In this document: positions 23,301 through 35,459 of the stretch, piece by piece | Numbering within the stretch: the first letter of the stretch is position 1 | Layout: the number at the start of each line of letters is the position of its first letter | Source of the DNA: Cavia porcellus | Taxonomy: Eukaryota; Chordata; Mammalia; Rodentia; Caviidae | Assembly (NCBI RefSeq): GCF_034190915.1 | Contig: NW_026947485.1 | Span: 34,857,519-34,921,518, forward strand | Direction of reading: 5' to 3' | Length of the DNA stretch: 64,000 nucleotides | The notes under the pieces: generated by a model | What the model was told of the DNA's origin: nothing | The model's input: only the letters and a program-made list of their open reading frames with translations | Databases searched by the model: none | Program-made: the position numbers and the translations under genes

Positions 23301-23306
23301 CTTTAC

Positions 23307-23462
23307 CTTATGAAATCTTCTTCTTCTTCTCTCTTTGGCCTTAGTTGTTTGGGCTGAGCCATATTAATCCAGTTTGGCAATGATTTCAGGAGTCTGCTGA
23401 TATCGTCATCTTTTGCCCAGGAAGCACTGATGACAAGTTTTTCTTCTGACTGGACAATGCCC
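23307..23462 (-). CDS. EXOC4: EXOC4 internal exon (52 codons, symmetric phase 2)
   Basis: This is the next EXOC4 exon in transcript order. The acceptor is CTGTTTACTATTTTTAG just above 23462, and the donor is CATAAG/GTAAAGG at 23307/23306. The first base completes the Arg codon left open by the exon at 38755-38891. The translation runs [20 protein letters not shown], then [20 protein letters not shown], and ends in the acidic stretch REEEEDFI. This agrees with EXOC4 immediately after the previous exon, which proves the gene, the strand and the exon order. At 156 nt with phase 2 at both ends, the exon could be skipped without a frameshift. Four consecutive GAA codons near its 3' end form a short slippage-prone run. 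The piece belongs to the helical-rod part of the exocyst subunit; I see no catalytic motif, as expected for a tethering factor. Confidence 0.96.
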
Positions 23463-24639
23463 CTAAAAATAGTAAACAGGACAGACTCAGAATAATGCCT
23501 GATACTTGGTTAGCACTTTTTACTGATGTCTCTTCAGGAAAAAGGTATCTCTTCCATCTCCTTTATTAATATAATCCACTATCTGGCTTGAAAGCGGTGA
23601 TATCCATGAGTAAGTCACATCACTGGGGAACAATATTTCTAGATTTCATTCTCAGTTTCTTAACTATTGAGCAATCATGAAAGTTGCTAAAACCAATCAG
23701 TTTCTCTTTTGTTAGTCAATTCCTTAAATGAACATGTATGGTAGGTAGGGTTTTGGGAAGTCTTTCAAGAAAATGTTCAATAAATATGAAGTCAGATAAT
23801 TGTTTTAAGATTCTGTTAAATGACAACATAAATGGTACTTGCATGGTGACAGAAGTGCTGCAAAAGGTTGTTCTTTGACTCTTTGTTTAAATTATCAATT
23901 AGTTCTACCTACAGATATTTTCTGAGCTGTAGCTATTTCTTTATTCAAAGCAAATCTACCAGTGTAAAGAAATCCTCTGCCACAAGTGTCAGTCAGAAAA
24001 AGTCTGATTATGGCTCTCTCCAGTGGTTAGTCATCTGGAGCTGACAGGCTTCCAGTCCTTTAATAGGGCCCATGGGCTCACTATTTACACTGTTCTTACC
24101 TGAATGTACATGTAAATTCACCTTACATGTTCAATTCATTTGATTTTCATTAAAAGTTTCTGTCTTCAACATTTCCATCACTATATATGATTTCGATGGT
24201 CTAAAAATTTTTCATCAGCAATTCAAGTGACATAAATGACATTTATTTATGAAGGGGATGCTAATTAACTTAAGACAACCAAGGCTCCAGGAGGTTTCTG
24301 CTGTTGCAGAGTCAGTAGTACCTTTCAGTATGAGGGTCACAGTGGGATGCCCTGGGAATTTTCAAATACATATATACTATATATAATAAAAACTGCTTGA
24401 CTCTATAGACTAATGTTTACAGAGAAGTTGAAGTCTATACACATTGACTTAGCACAGTTCAATTGCATATAACATAGTTTCTTATCATAAGGTAAAATAT
24501 TGTTCTGATACTCTTAGATTAAGTTACAATAAATAAGGGAACCAAGGATAATTTCTAGAATTTTTCTAAGTCACTAAAAGCAAATGTTTTCTAACTGTAA
24601 TGATAGCCCCCAAAATAAAAACTGATTATCAAAATGTCT

Positions 24640-26250
24640 TCCTTCTAGTCTCTCAAATTACTCTCACTGGTATCCTCCAGTCCCTGTCTCATTTGTTATT
24701 TCCTGTATATTTTTTGTAATACTTGTGGATTAATCCAATGACATAACTTTTACAACACCATACCTGCATTTTTGAGTACAAGCTTACAGAATGGTATCAC
24801 CTCAAATGTCTGACATCTCTTTGCAGGTGGACCCTCAATGTTCTCTGGCATTCTTTTTATGTGTCTTTCATCAGCCTCACCTCCTTATTTCCTTTAGAGC
24901 TTATTTTTTTAAAAGATGTTATTTTGGAACCTCCTCATTGCTTATCCTTCATATCCTTGCTAAGTGACAGAGAAAGGAGAGGGTCTATTACAGAGTTTTA
25001 CATGTTCTGTCTCTCACCTCCAACCTTCCACTTCCATTCATATCTGTTTCATCTTTATTCATTTCTAGCAATCTCTAATTATTCCTTTTTTCCAAATTTT
25101 TAGTATTTTTCTCTGCAATATTTCTCTAATTCCCTGTTAATTTTCAAGTGAGCAAATGATTTTTTCCTTTTATCTAATATTCCTATCAACACTCTTCTCT
25201 CCCATTCAAAGACACTCATTCATAACTTCTGCAAAAAGATCTCTCCTGCTCTGTCATGCAGATATTAAAAATGCCGGTCCCTATTTGACCTCTAGATATG
25301 GTCTGATACTTCTGTAGGTCTTTCAACCTCAAGATTTGCTTGTTCCTATTGTGTTTAATTCCTCTTTCACTTATAGCATCTAGTGAATTTTCTGTTTCCT
25401 TTTTGAATTTGGTTACCTATGTGGATATATTTCTAATGTTAAAAAATTTTATCCAATTTGCATTTGATAGGAGTCACAAAGGGCTTTGTACATCTCTCTA
25501 CACTTTTTTTTTATAAGAAGTTAAAAATTCAGCTTGAAAACAACTGCAGTAAGAGTTACACAACTAGCATTTCGGTGACGTTGCTCCATCAATGCATGAA
25601 TATGTTTTATTTTTCACATTCCTTGACTATTATGAAACATCTGATATTTGATTGGTGTTTAACATTTCATTCATTTGTTTCCACAACTATTTCCTCTGGA
25701 TTCTTTTCCTGCCATCCTAACTCTATAATTATATGCAAACTGATGACTTTCTTCCTGTGCACACACGTAAATGCTGTGTTCCATAGGATTTTGCATTTCT
25801 TACTTCATTAATCACAACTTCTTCCCAGGCTTTACCTATCTATATTCTGATGATTCTTAAATTAGCATTTCCAGGGCAGCCCACTCTTCTAACTCTTGGA
25901 GATGCATCTTCAAAGGTTTATTTGAAAACTCCATAGTCTCAACATCATTTGAAATTAAAATGTCCAAAGGAATTTATTTTCCACCTCTCTCCCACTAAGC
26001 ACCTGGCCAAGGCATCCTCTGAGTCAGAAAGACTCATCCTAATCACCTCCAGTTATCACATCCTCTCAATTCCATCTCCTTAAAATTTTATAAATCTGTT
26101 ATTTCCTGTTCCAGTTCATTGCCATTAATGTATATTTATATCCTCCTCATTCCTTAGTTGGATGTGGCAATAACTTTGTAACTGGGTCTTGCCTAGAGCT
26201 ACAGACCATCAGTTCAACTCACCACACTAGTCGGAAGAGTTAGGCTTGTA
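24640..26250 (+). repeat. L2 LINE fossil, fragmented
   Basis: The best part is 25700-26250, with L2-like wording CTATATTCTGATGATTCTTA, AACTCCATAGTCTCAACATC, AAAATGTCCAAAGGAATTTA and CCTGTTCCAGTTCATTGCCA. The pyrimidine-rich sequence from 24640 is compatible but weak. The frames of up to 117 codons are chance. Confidence 0.5.
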
Positions 26251-26601
26251 AGCTTCAAATACAATCATGTTAATGCCTTTCTTAGACCTCTTTGGTAACA
26301 TGTAACTCTGTGTAACAAGACAGGACTTAACAAGGCATAAACTGGCTTTTTAGGTTCACCTCCTACTATAGCTTTTTCCTCTTTTATCTCTGTTCACTAC
26401 AAGACAATGCTCTGTGTATGTTGAACTTTCTATCCATAATGAGTACTGCAAAGTCTTTTGAGTGGGATATACTGTTTCTAGCTTCTCAGTGTTGTCAGTC
26501 TAGAGAACCTTTTTTTCATCTTCCTTGTTACTACTTATCAAGTATCATCTTGGCACTTACTACTGTTGAGTTATCTCTCTTGTACCCCATCATGCTCATA
26601 T

Positions 26602-26800
26602 CACTGGTTTTCAACTTTGACTTCACATTAGAATCAACTTGGGAAGCTGTTCAAAACAAAACAAAACAAAGCAACCACAACAACAAACACCCTAGATGTC
26701 CTGGCCATAGCTAAGACCAAGCAAATCGGAATCTCAGGGTGGTAGTCATGGAGGAGGCAATACATTTTTTAGTTTCCTAAGTGATCCAAGAATATTGTCA
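26602..26800 (+). repeat. MER5-type DNA transposon remnant
   Basis: The order GGTTTTCAACTTTGACTTCA, CATTAGAATCAACTTGGGAA, CTAAGACCAAGCAAATCGGA and GAATCTCAGGGTGGTAG follows MER5A. An (AAAAC)n-like expansion (about 26652-26690) sits inside it. Confidence 0.75.
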
Positions 26801-28355
26801 GGTATGACAAGCCCTGCCTTATACACAGCTCCACTCTATTCTCATTGGTCTTGCTACACTTTTTTATAAGCTAGAATCCCAAACTAGATGAATTCTCTGG
26901 GGGTGAAACTGATTTCTTATTAGTTTTAGTGTGCCCAGTGCCTAGTAGAATGCCTGGTATTTGGAAGGTGTATGAGAATGGAAATAGAGATAAAAATAAA
27001 CTGTCTTCACTATTAGCAATGAAGAAAGGGAACAGAGAGAGGCAGTAGGGTAAGTTAAGTGCGGGGACAGGATATGGTCGAAGGATATTATACGCATACA
27101 TGAAAATGTCACCATGAAACCCACTATTTTCTACAATTAATATGCACTAATAAAAAGGCATCTTCAATTTTAGGAATCTAGATAACATTAAAGAACCATT
27201 TTAGTTGATTACCTTTTCTTTTTTGCACTAAATGACTCAGATGAGCTATTAAGTCCTTTGGTATTGAACCAAATCACAGATCACTCTGTGCTTTTCTAAA
27301 TTTAATACAAATCAAAATAATTAATACATTCAAGTGCGTTCCCTTCTGAAAAACAGTAGAAAAAATCCTGACTGAAAGCAAATGAGTCAAACAGTCACTG
27401 CTGAGAAGTCTTCCCCTTCCTAGGTGTCTATTATTGGAAAGCCTCAAAAACGCATTTTCTCTGTAAAGAATTTGTGGGCTGTGGCATTACACTCTCTCCC
27501 TTTGGAAAAGAAATGAGCAAAACCCTATTGTCCATGACTTTTATACTTTTATACTTAGGGAAGTACACTTTCATTCTTTTCAACTATGACTTCACAATTA
27601 GCACTTTGTTTCACACAATGAGGTGGGAAGATCATATTCTACGGGTCAAATTTCTTCCTATGTCCTGTAAGCTAAGAAGAGTGTTGACAGATTTAAATGC
27701 TTTATAAAAAAATCAAAAGAAAATAAAAAATTTGTGAATAGGGAAATTAAAATTGAAATTTTATTATCAGAATCTAGAAAGAAGTTTAGCTGAGTGGCCC
27801 AATTCCTTTTGGAGTCATATTTTAGTTAAATTCCGCTCCTCAGAGTTAGAAGTTTAAATTCAAGTCATTTTTCTAGCATCTTAATCTTTGAGTCAGATAC
27901 AGTTTGCTCCTAGGTTCAGTGAACAATTTGGGTCCTTGAATGTGCAATGGTATAGTACACTTTGAGGACTACAAATTTCTACCTTAGCATTTAATAGAAA
28001 AAATAAAAATTAGCTTGGTGAGATACTATGTTAAAGATATCCATATTATTTACTTAGGTATTTTGCAAACAGTGGTTTTAAAAATATTCAACATTATATT
28101 AATATCTAATATTCACAGATTCTACTTTTTAAAGGATAGTAATTCTAATTAATTAAATACTTCCACATAATTCTCTTAAAAATAAAAATATTATTTCACA
28201 TTGGAATGGACAACAATCCTCAAAACAATACTGAATATTTCATTTGAAATACTGATTAATTAGCCTATAATTATGCTAAAGGAACTTTTTTCATTTAAGT
28301 GGCAAAGCTTCCAGCCTAAGGAAACTTTTAGGTTATTATTATTATCAATAGCAGC
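26800..28355. other. Intronic sequence without recognised features
   Basis: No supported repeat or exon was seen. The 27350-27500 stretch is less AT-rich and looks unique. Confidence 0.45.
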
Positions 28356-28359
28356 AGCA

Positions 28360-28503
28360 GTAGCATTTTTAAGAAAGAATCTTCCTAGGTTTCAGCCTGC
28401 CTTGAACCCACTATGTAGCCCAGGCTGGATAAACTTGAGGTGATCCTTCTGCCTCAGCCTCCTGTGTGGCAGAATTATAGGCAGGCACCACCATGCCTGG
28501 CTC
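28360..28503 (-). mobile_element. B1-type SINE, antisense
   Basis: The plus strand reads TATGTAGCCCAGGCTGGATA, CTTGAGGTGATCCTTCTGCC, TCAGCCTCCTGTGTGGCAGA, CACCACCATGCCTGGCTCC, a nearly full-length reverse complement of a 7SL-derived B1/Alu-like monomer. Confidence 0.9.
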
Positions 28504-28799
28504 CTGAAGATAATTAATGAGTTAGTTTTGAATTTTGTGACAACAGGGTCATATGGGTTATGAAATTCCTAGACATACCTAAATCACCTCAGTGAAGAAG
28601 TGTTACATTCCCAACAATTAAATAATAAGAGAAATAAAGTAGTCATTCCTACCAGAACCATAATCTACTAATTAATTCACAGTTCAATGGATGACAGAGC
28701 CATCAGTGTAACTATTTGTACCCATTTCCAGGAACAAGAAGAAAATAAGTGTGCCTCCTAAAACAAGGTGATAAGGCCACCATGAGAAGACTCCACTCT

Positions 28800-29235
28800 C
28801 CAGACACAGCGGAGTAGATTTCATTCAAAAATATCTGCCGGTGTCACCTGGCTCTGATGGGCACTGCTTCCTTGCTGGAACACTTGGGAGGTGCAAGTGT
28901 GCATCATTTGTGGACACAGCTGGGGTGCTGAGTCTTTTATTAGGTAAACAACCAGGGGCAGGTGGGGCTATTGGACTCAACAATTTGTTGACAGCCAGGC
29001 ATGCTGGTTCCTTTCCCAGAATGAGTCTTTTAGACACTTCAAAAACTAGGAGCCAAGCTAGACAAGTGAACCCTGGACAAGTCTGGTCCAAATTAAACTG
29101 CTGTCGTCCAATTTCCACGGTGGGTGGCTGGGCCTGCAGCAAATCAAAGTGCAGTGCAATGTCCAGCAACACAAGTGATAATGACAATTATGCAAAGAAA
29201 GAGTCAGTATTATGCTGCTGAAGAAAACAAAACAA
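28800..29235. other. GC-richer unique block with open frames on both strands
   Basis: This repeat-free block stands out from its AT-rich surroundings. Frames stay open for 126 codons on plus (28841-29221) and 120 codons on minus (28825-29187). I recognise neither translation and see no splice or polyadenylation context that singles one out. A conserved non-coding element or an old unique insertion is more likely than a gene. Confidence 0.4.
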
Positions 29236-29699
29236 AACAAAGTCAAAAAATCTTTTGTAATGAGAAAGAATATTGTATCTAAGAAAACAGCAGAACACCT
29301 TTGATATCATATCTACTGCTGCTTCCACAGCTTTTATGATGCTGTGTATTTCTCCCCAGATGTTTAGAAACATTTGATAACTCTAGAGATGGTTCAAGGA
29401 AAGCAATTCAAGAGCACTAGGGGGAAGGAGAATATGGAATCTGAGAATTTAGAGAGTGTAACTCTGGGTGATAATAACAATTTTTTAAATAGACAAGTTC
29501 TCATATGGAAAGTCATAAGCCCAAGTAGAAAAGAATTACACTATAGCACAAGAAGTGGACCACGAATTAATATAAGATCTGTCCCAGCTATCAAATATTC
29601 ACATTTTTCTTATGAGAAGAAAATTTCTTGTGGGAAGAAAATACATTCTGCTTGGATATTTTTTTGTGTGTGTTTTGAGTATTTTCAAATTTTCATAAA

Positions 29700-30160
29700 A
29701 TATATTAGACCACGTAGTTCCCTATTTAAACTTTCCATGTCTTCCCATTGCATTTAAAATAAAATTCACATTTTCTGGTCCCAAGGTCCTTCGTTAATAG
29801 CTCTTAATCCTGGGTATACACTAAAACATCTGAGAAGTATTTAAAAATATATCAATTTCGCAGGGCTCAGACTAGTATTTTTAAAGCTCCCACATACTCA
29901 AGTGTAGCCATAAAATACTGAAATAATCTGACCTTCTCATCTCACTCAGTATTCAATCTCTTTGCTCCCTGTTTTCCATGAAACTGGCCTGAACTCGCAT
30001 AAGCTCTAGGCTGCTCTTACCTTGTACCTGCTCCTTATTCTGCTAGAAAGTTCTTTCTCATATCTTCACACAGCTCCTTCTCATCCTTCATAATTGAACT
30101 CAAACATTACTCTTCAGTGAGGTCTTTCTTGGTGCTCCTCCCTACCCTGAGTCTTTTTAA
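29700..30160 (+). repeat. L2 LINE fossil, split by MER5
   Basis: The L2 order is visible on both sides of a small insertion: CTTCCCATTGCATTTAAAAT, TTCTGGTCCCAAGGTCCTTC, then AACTGGCCTGAACTCGC, GAAAGTTCTTTCTCATATCT, CTCATCCTTCATAATTGAAC and TGAGGTCTTTCTTGGTGCTC. Confidence 0.75.
29800..29915 (+). repeat. MER5-type DNA transposon remnant inside L2
   Basis: AGCTCTTAATCCTGGGTATA, CACTAAAACATCTGAGAAGT, GCAGGGCTCAGACTAGTATT and AAAGCTCCC fit MER5A order. It interrupts the L2 at 29700-30160. Confidence 0.65.
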
Positions 30161-30589
30161 ATTTTTAATCACATCAATCAAAACTGACCAAATAAAACAT
30201 AAAAAATTTAAATTACAATACAGTGGGATGAGTATCAGAACAGAGTGATAGAAAATAAATCAAAGGAATATGTACTAAAATCTTACTTGCTAAATGTCCT
30301 GTAAGAAACAGATACCATATACACTTTATAATGTCCATTTGTTTATTCAATATTTAATAAAAACGGTTCAGTGCTAGGTGAGCCAAGGAGAGACTGGAGA
30401 ACCCTGTTTTAACAGGCAGATCAGAAATCAAGCTGCTATGAACTAGCCTATGACCTTGGCTCTTCTAGCATTCACAGTTAGGATGGCAAGGGCTGCAAGG
30501 GTAGGATGGCAACTCTGGTTATGCAGGAAAGCTGAAAGGCTTCATGGGCCACCAGAGACTTTGGGTCTAATTTCTGCTCCTTAGTGCAA

Positions 30590-30800
30590 TGGGGCCAGAG
30601 GGATTTTCTTAAATGATCATGTCATCCCCTTAACCAAAATGTGTGATAATATTTTGTTTTACTCAATAGGAAAAATTTTCAAATCTCTCCTTTTCCACCC
30701 AACCACACAATTCACTCCAGTCACCTTGAATTCTCAATCTTTCTCCCATGCTATTCTGGCAAGCTCATCTGTTCAGTCTGGCAGCATTTCTTCATTCATT
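30590..30800 (+). repeat. L2 LINE fragment
   Basis: GAGGGATTTTCTTAAATGAT, CATGTCATCCCCTTAACCA and CTCAATAGGAAAAATTTTCA resemble the segment of L2 that precedes the part seen at 29700-30160. Confidence 0.55.
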
Positions 30801-31419
30801 CAAAAATAGGCCAATGGCCAGGAAGGTGTCCAGCTGTAGTTTCTGTCCAATTATAGTTTCAGTAAATACAAATACATCCATTCTACTCTTTCTTCAGGCT
30901 CCAACATAAGCTCTAGCTCTTCTACTTAGAAGGAGCGAAAAGTAAGCTTGAAGATGGGTTTTATTTCACCCCTTGCAAATAATATGTGTGCATCTCTTAT
31001 CAGTTGAGCCTCTAATAGTAGAGTTTCTACTTGTATTCTCTACCAGGCCTAACAGTATGAGGGATTCACTAACAGCTTCTGAAAAGCAATTAATGAACTC
31101 ATGTCAAATTAGAACAGAGAGAAACTTCAGCACAATATGACTTTTAATTGTGAAATTACTGTTTGGGGCAAATAAGTTATTGGTTTTATCTCAGGGCATA
31201 AGAGGACCAGCAAAGAGGAGAAGCGTTCAGCTTGCAAGTACAGTAGTAAAGGCCTAACTGCCTGATGGCTAATGCAGTGCAGAATTCACAGTTGAGCTTT
31301 CCTCTAGGCTCTAAGGGGTGTGACTAATTCTGGAAAAGACTAAGTATAGTACTCACTTCCCTTTTGGGAAAATATCTAAAGGCTGTAATAGGACATCATT
31401 TTATGATAATCACAAAGTC

Positions 31420-31800
31420 TTTTTCTCCAGGGTTGGGTGACATGTGTTTGCCTTTTCTTTAAACTGCCAACGCTTTCTTAGTTTCTCATGGCAAACTTGG
31501 GAAACAAACTGATTCTCAGCAGAGGGCATTGTGAGCTCATGGATTTGATCTCATCTGTGAAAGATATCTGCTGAGAATCACACAGAGAAAATCAGATTGC
31601 CACGTTCCCCTGCTCCCTTTCTCCTTCCCGACGTTGCAACATTTTGGATCATTTGAATTGTATATGGATTTCTATTTAAATCAGTCATTTGCTGGCAGCA
31701 AAACTAGAACATTTCCTGTTTTTCCTCTCACTGTAATCAGGATTTGGCTGTCCAAATTAGGACTGCCCTAATTACTCCTCAGCAGGTGCCAATCTGGGGG
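31420..31800. other. Repeat-poor block with 12-bp inverted repeat; possible conserved element
   Basis: GATTCTCAGCAG (31511-31522) and its exact reverse complement CTGCTGAGAATC (31568-31579) are separated by 45 bp. Downstream lie TAATTA-type homeodomain-like words (CCAAATTAGG, CCCTAATTACTCC near 31755-31778). I see no repeat family. Function is inference only. Confidence 0.4.
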
Positions 31801-32429
31801 AGGGCAATAAATGGGAAGAGAGGAAGTAAGGACACCTCACATCTCTAGACTCACACAACAAAACACATTCTCCTAGACCTGAAAAATCCGATAGAGTAAA
31901 ACAGACAAGTTCCCTGGGGCCATGTGCTGTGCGTGAGTGGGTGCACACGTGCGACTGCTGCTGTATAACAAGCACAGAGATGACTTTCTGTTTACTCCTT
32001 CACCAGGCTTCACAGAGTTACTTTTTCCACCCTAAGAAAATAAATCAACACAGGTCCGTAATTCAGCAGCCAAGGCAAACTGGTCCTAGAAATTCTTCTG
32101 CATGTGACTATCTGAGACAGGGTACTGTGACGTGCATGACATTCCACAGAATTTGTTCAGGGGGAATGTCAAAGAGGTTCAGTCTTTCGGGGGACAGAAT
32201 TAAGATATTCTTGATGGTACAACATGTCAAAAACTAAAATGGCTGTGTTCCAGAAGAAGCAGTACAATGGAGACACAAAACGGTCCAACATAAATTACAG
32301 AGAAATAACTAAATTACTATTTGCAGCATAGGCCACCACAGTAAACAAAAATAATCCTGTTCCTGCCTAAAATCAATCATTCCGCTTACGCAATAGATGC
32401 CACCCTACCTAGCTAGCCCCTAACACAAC

Positions 32430-33985
32430 TTCAGTGATTCTCTCCTTTCTCTCCTGCACCAATTTTCTCTCTCTTCCAAACTGTTTTCTTCAAAAACAGA
32501 TATGCATTAATTTCTTCTATTTGAAAGTACATATCAAACAACAAAAAACCCTTCATGTGACCCTGAGGTCTCCAGGTATTACCTCATATCTCTGTTTCTC
32601 TTTGCAGTTAAATTCATGGTGAAAGTTTTTCCTATAGTTACAATTTTCTATTCTCATTTTCTTCTTTAAGTCTAACTCTTCTGGTGTTCACCCCCTACTG
32701 CTCCACAGACACAGATCTTACGATAGTCACCAGTGATCACTACGTTGTTGAGTTTATCGCTCAGTTCAACACCTTTCTCCATTCCTTTATTGGTATCCAT
32801 TCGAGGACACCAAGTTCTCCTGATTTCTACCCTATTTTACTGGTTGTTGCATCTTAGCATCTTTTGTTGGTTTCTCTGCATTTTGGAAACTTCTAAAAGT
32901 CCACAGTCCTCTTCTGTGCCGTGTATATAATTAATCCCATGGAGACTGCATGGTTTTAAATGTCATTTATATATACTACATAGCTGGAAATATCTACTTC
33001 CAGGCTGCAGCTCTCTCCTTTTGATGATGATGATGATGATCTATACATATATTTTTAATTTATTCAACTATTACAGTATTCTCTGTCTCTATGTGAATGT
33101 GTCATAGACACTCCAAATTTAAATGCTACTTTATCTGCTTCCAAACTTGCACTGTCCTGCATCTTAATAGCTGGCAACTTCGTATTTTCACTGAGCATAT
33201 AGAAAATTCCAAGAGTTGTTCTGGATCGCTATTTTCCCCTTCTCATACTCTATGTCTAAAATCTGGCAGAGAATTCTCTTGGCTATCACTTTAAAATACA
33301 TTCAGCATTCACCCATTTGTCACCATCTCTACTATACCCACAGCGTGAGCTGTGTTCATGTCTCGCTGGACTAACACAACAGCACTTATTGGTTGTTTTG
33401 CTTCCATCTTTGTCTCCCTATATGATCAACACTTACATTTTAAAAGGTAAGCAAGTTCAAGCTGCTCCTAGGCACGTCTGCTTAGTGTCTCCCCATTTCC
33501 CTCAAAGTAGAACTCAACGTCTCTACAACCATTCAGTTTCCTGTTTCCTCGAGGCCATCTTCCAGTACTCACTGCACCCCAGCATGCTGGCTGTCTTCCT
33601 GTTAAAGTGTCCTGCAGAGCAGCGACTTACTGCCAGCCTTCTGCCGGGCACTCTTTTCCCAAGTATCTTGTCTAACTCCCTCAATTTCTTCCAGCCTTTC
33701 TTCAAACCTCAACTCTAGAGGGCCTTCTTGGGGCACTGTAATTAAAATTACAGTCTCCTCCTAGCTTCATGAACTATATACCTTTATTTTTTTCTGTATG
33801 TTTTTTATCATATTTTAAACCTGTTTATGCACATGTACTATATTTTTACCTTTCCTATCCCATTCTCAATAGACTATAAGCCCCAAGAAAGTAGGTATTT
33901 GTTTCACTGTTTTATCTATAAACTCTTATACGCCATAAGGAATGGATCCCTAGAAATCAAATAAATGAATTGTTTTAAGGGTGGA
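32430..33985 (+). repeat. Long L2 LINE fossil
   Basis: This is an extended, diverged L2 in plus orientation. It has an RT-domain-end portion (GATAGTCACCAGTGATCACT, AGTTCTCCTGATTTCTACCC), the 3' ORF region (GATCGCTATTTTCCCCTTCT, CTCTCTACTATACC-like, TTGGTTGTTTTGCTTCCATC) and the 3' end (ATAGACTATAAGCCCCAAGA, AAGTAGGTATTTGT, AAATAAATGAATTG). The 133-codon open frame at 33317-33718 lies inside it and is not a gene. Confidence 0.8.
33022..33040. repeat. (GAT)n short microsatellite
   Basis: Six GAT units following TTTT, inside the L2. Confidence 0.85.
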
Positions 33986-34400
33986 GTGAACAACAGTGTT
34001 AGTAGTTTCCTTGATCAAAGAACATTAATACATTTAAAAAATTTAGGAAACTTGTCTTGGGATACTGAAATAAGGCATGGAATCACAGAACCAATGCTAA
34101 TAATCATGGAGGTATTATAACATATAGAAAAAAATGCCTAAGAGCATATCCTTGAGTTTCATTAAAGGGAGGAAAATAATTTAAAAAAGTTAAATTTAGA
34201 ATAATGGGCAAAATGCTGAACAGAGTATTAGTTAATGATACCCACAAGGAACTAGGAAGATTTCACAAAGAACAAGATACATATTTTGTTCTTTTCTTAA
34301 TGGACTTAACGGAAGAAATGGTAAGTTTGAGATCTGGTTGTCTTGACTTAACTCCTACAGTTAATTTGAAAACTTCCCCAAGTGAGCAATGAGCACTTTT

Positions 34401-34493
34401 TGCTTTTCATTTTTTTTCCTTTTGATATGGGGACTTGAACTCAGGACCTTGTGCTTGCCAGACAGGCACTTGTGTTGCAGAGCTATATCCCCA
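34401..34493 (-). mobile_element. ID-like SINE, antisense
   Basis: A T-run is followed by GGGGACTTGAACTCAGGACC, TTGTGCTTGCCAGACAGGCA and ATATCCCCAG. GAGCACTTTT / GAGCATTCTT flanks are a possible decayed target-site duplication. Confidence 0.9.
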
Positions 34494-34730
34494 GAGCATT
34501 CTTAAAGAATGGTTCAGCACAGAGAACAGTGGGTCCTAAAAATAAAGGAAAGGGAGGATTCCTGAACTAACTCTAGAGTTTTAGCCATAGATGGCTTGGA
34601 GATTTCTGTCTTGGGAGGACTTGAGGAGGAGGGATTATCTGCATTAAAAGAATAAGGATGAAATTTGATAAAGACTCTTACAGGACAAACAATAAAAATA
34701 GGGGCTGCAGTGAGTGGTGATAAACACAAT

Positions 34731-34746
34731 CAGCAGCAGCAGCAGC
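34731..34746. repeat. (CAG)5 microsatellite
   Basis: Five CAG units, short and in non-coding sequence. Confidence 0.85.
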
Positions 34747-34794
34747 ATCAAAATACCAACTATTTATTTTTTAGGGAGCATATTATTTTACCCC

Positions 34795-35455
34795 TATAAT
34801 GCCTCACGAACAGTCCCTTCCTTTCCGTTTTCCTTACTTCTCCTCTACTTCAGGCATTTAATGACCTCTTGCCTCCACTTCCTCAACTCTTGCTGCTCCT
34901 AGCTGACACAACACTCAGAAAAGTTCCCCTGGAGCCTAAGTCTGTACCTAATAGTCCTTGCTTACATTCCTTCAGTGGTTCCCTCTCTCATTTGAAAGGG
35001 CCAAGTTCCTGGAGCCTGGCATTCCGAAAACTGCAGTTTGACCCCAGTATTTCTTTCAGAAAAAAAAAAGCCAACATTCCCTCACTTGCTCTTCCTTTCC
35101 CATCTCCCCTCACATTGCTGGCATGAGCTGGTGACTTCCTTCCTTTTTTAAGCTTCTAACTCCTTATTTTTCATAAACCTTACATAGTTCATCTCCTTCC
35201 CCCAACCCTTTCCTCTCCTTCTCGGTAATTTCTTCTCCCGGGGCATGGCATCTTTACCCACCTAACCATACCTTCTGTCATAAATTATTGTTGCGAAAGC
35301 ATGCATTTTATTTCTTTGTCCCATTGTTCCTCTTCTATCTTTTATTTAAAAAAAAAAAACCTTGAAAGGCAGAAACAGTGACTAATCTCTTTCTTCCATA
35401 CATTCCCATGGTGTCTTGGAGGATGTTCAATAAATATCAGACAAATGCATGATGG
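34795..35455 (+). repeat. L2 LINE fossil, 3' part
   Basis: CTTGCTTACATTCCTTCAGT, TGGTTCCCTCTCTCATTTGA and the end TTGAAAGGCAGAAACAGTGA, then GTTCAATAAATATCAGACAA, follow the L2 3' end. Confidence 0.7.
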
Positions 35456-35459
35456 TGCA

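Larger units (their letters stand above)
1..23306 (-). other. EXOC4: EXOC4 intron, 5' part (continues beyond the window)
   Basis: This is sequence downstream (in gene direction) of the exon at 23307-23462. It begins with donor GTAAAGG and no further EXOC4 exon is visible down to base 1, so the intron is at least 23.3 kb. The known mammalian gene is very large with long introns, which fits. All recognisable content is repetitive. Confidence 0.85.

Noticed and set aside
29374..29757. 127-codon plus-strand open frame
   Set aside because: Its translation is low-complexity and Asn/Ser/Lys-rich as expected from AT-rich DNA. It has no start or splice context and runs into an L2 fossil.
33317..33718. 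133-codon plus-strand open frame
   Set aside because: It lies entirely within the long L2 fossil (32430-33985), with other frames carrying the ancestral order.
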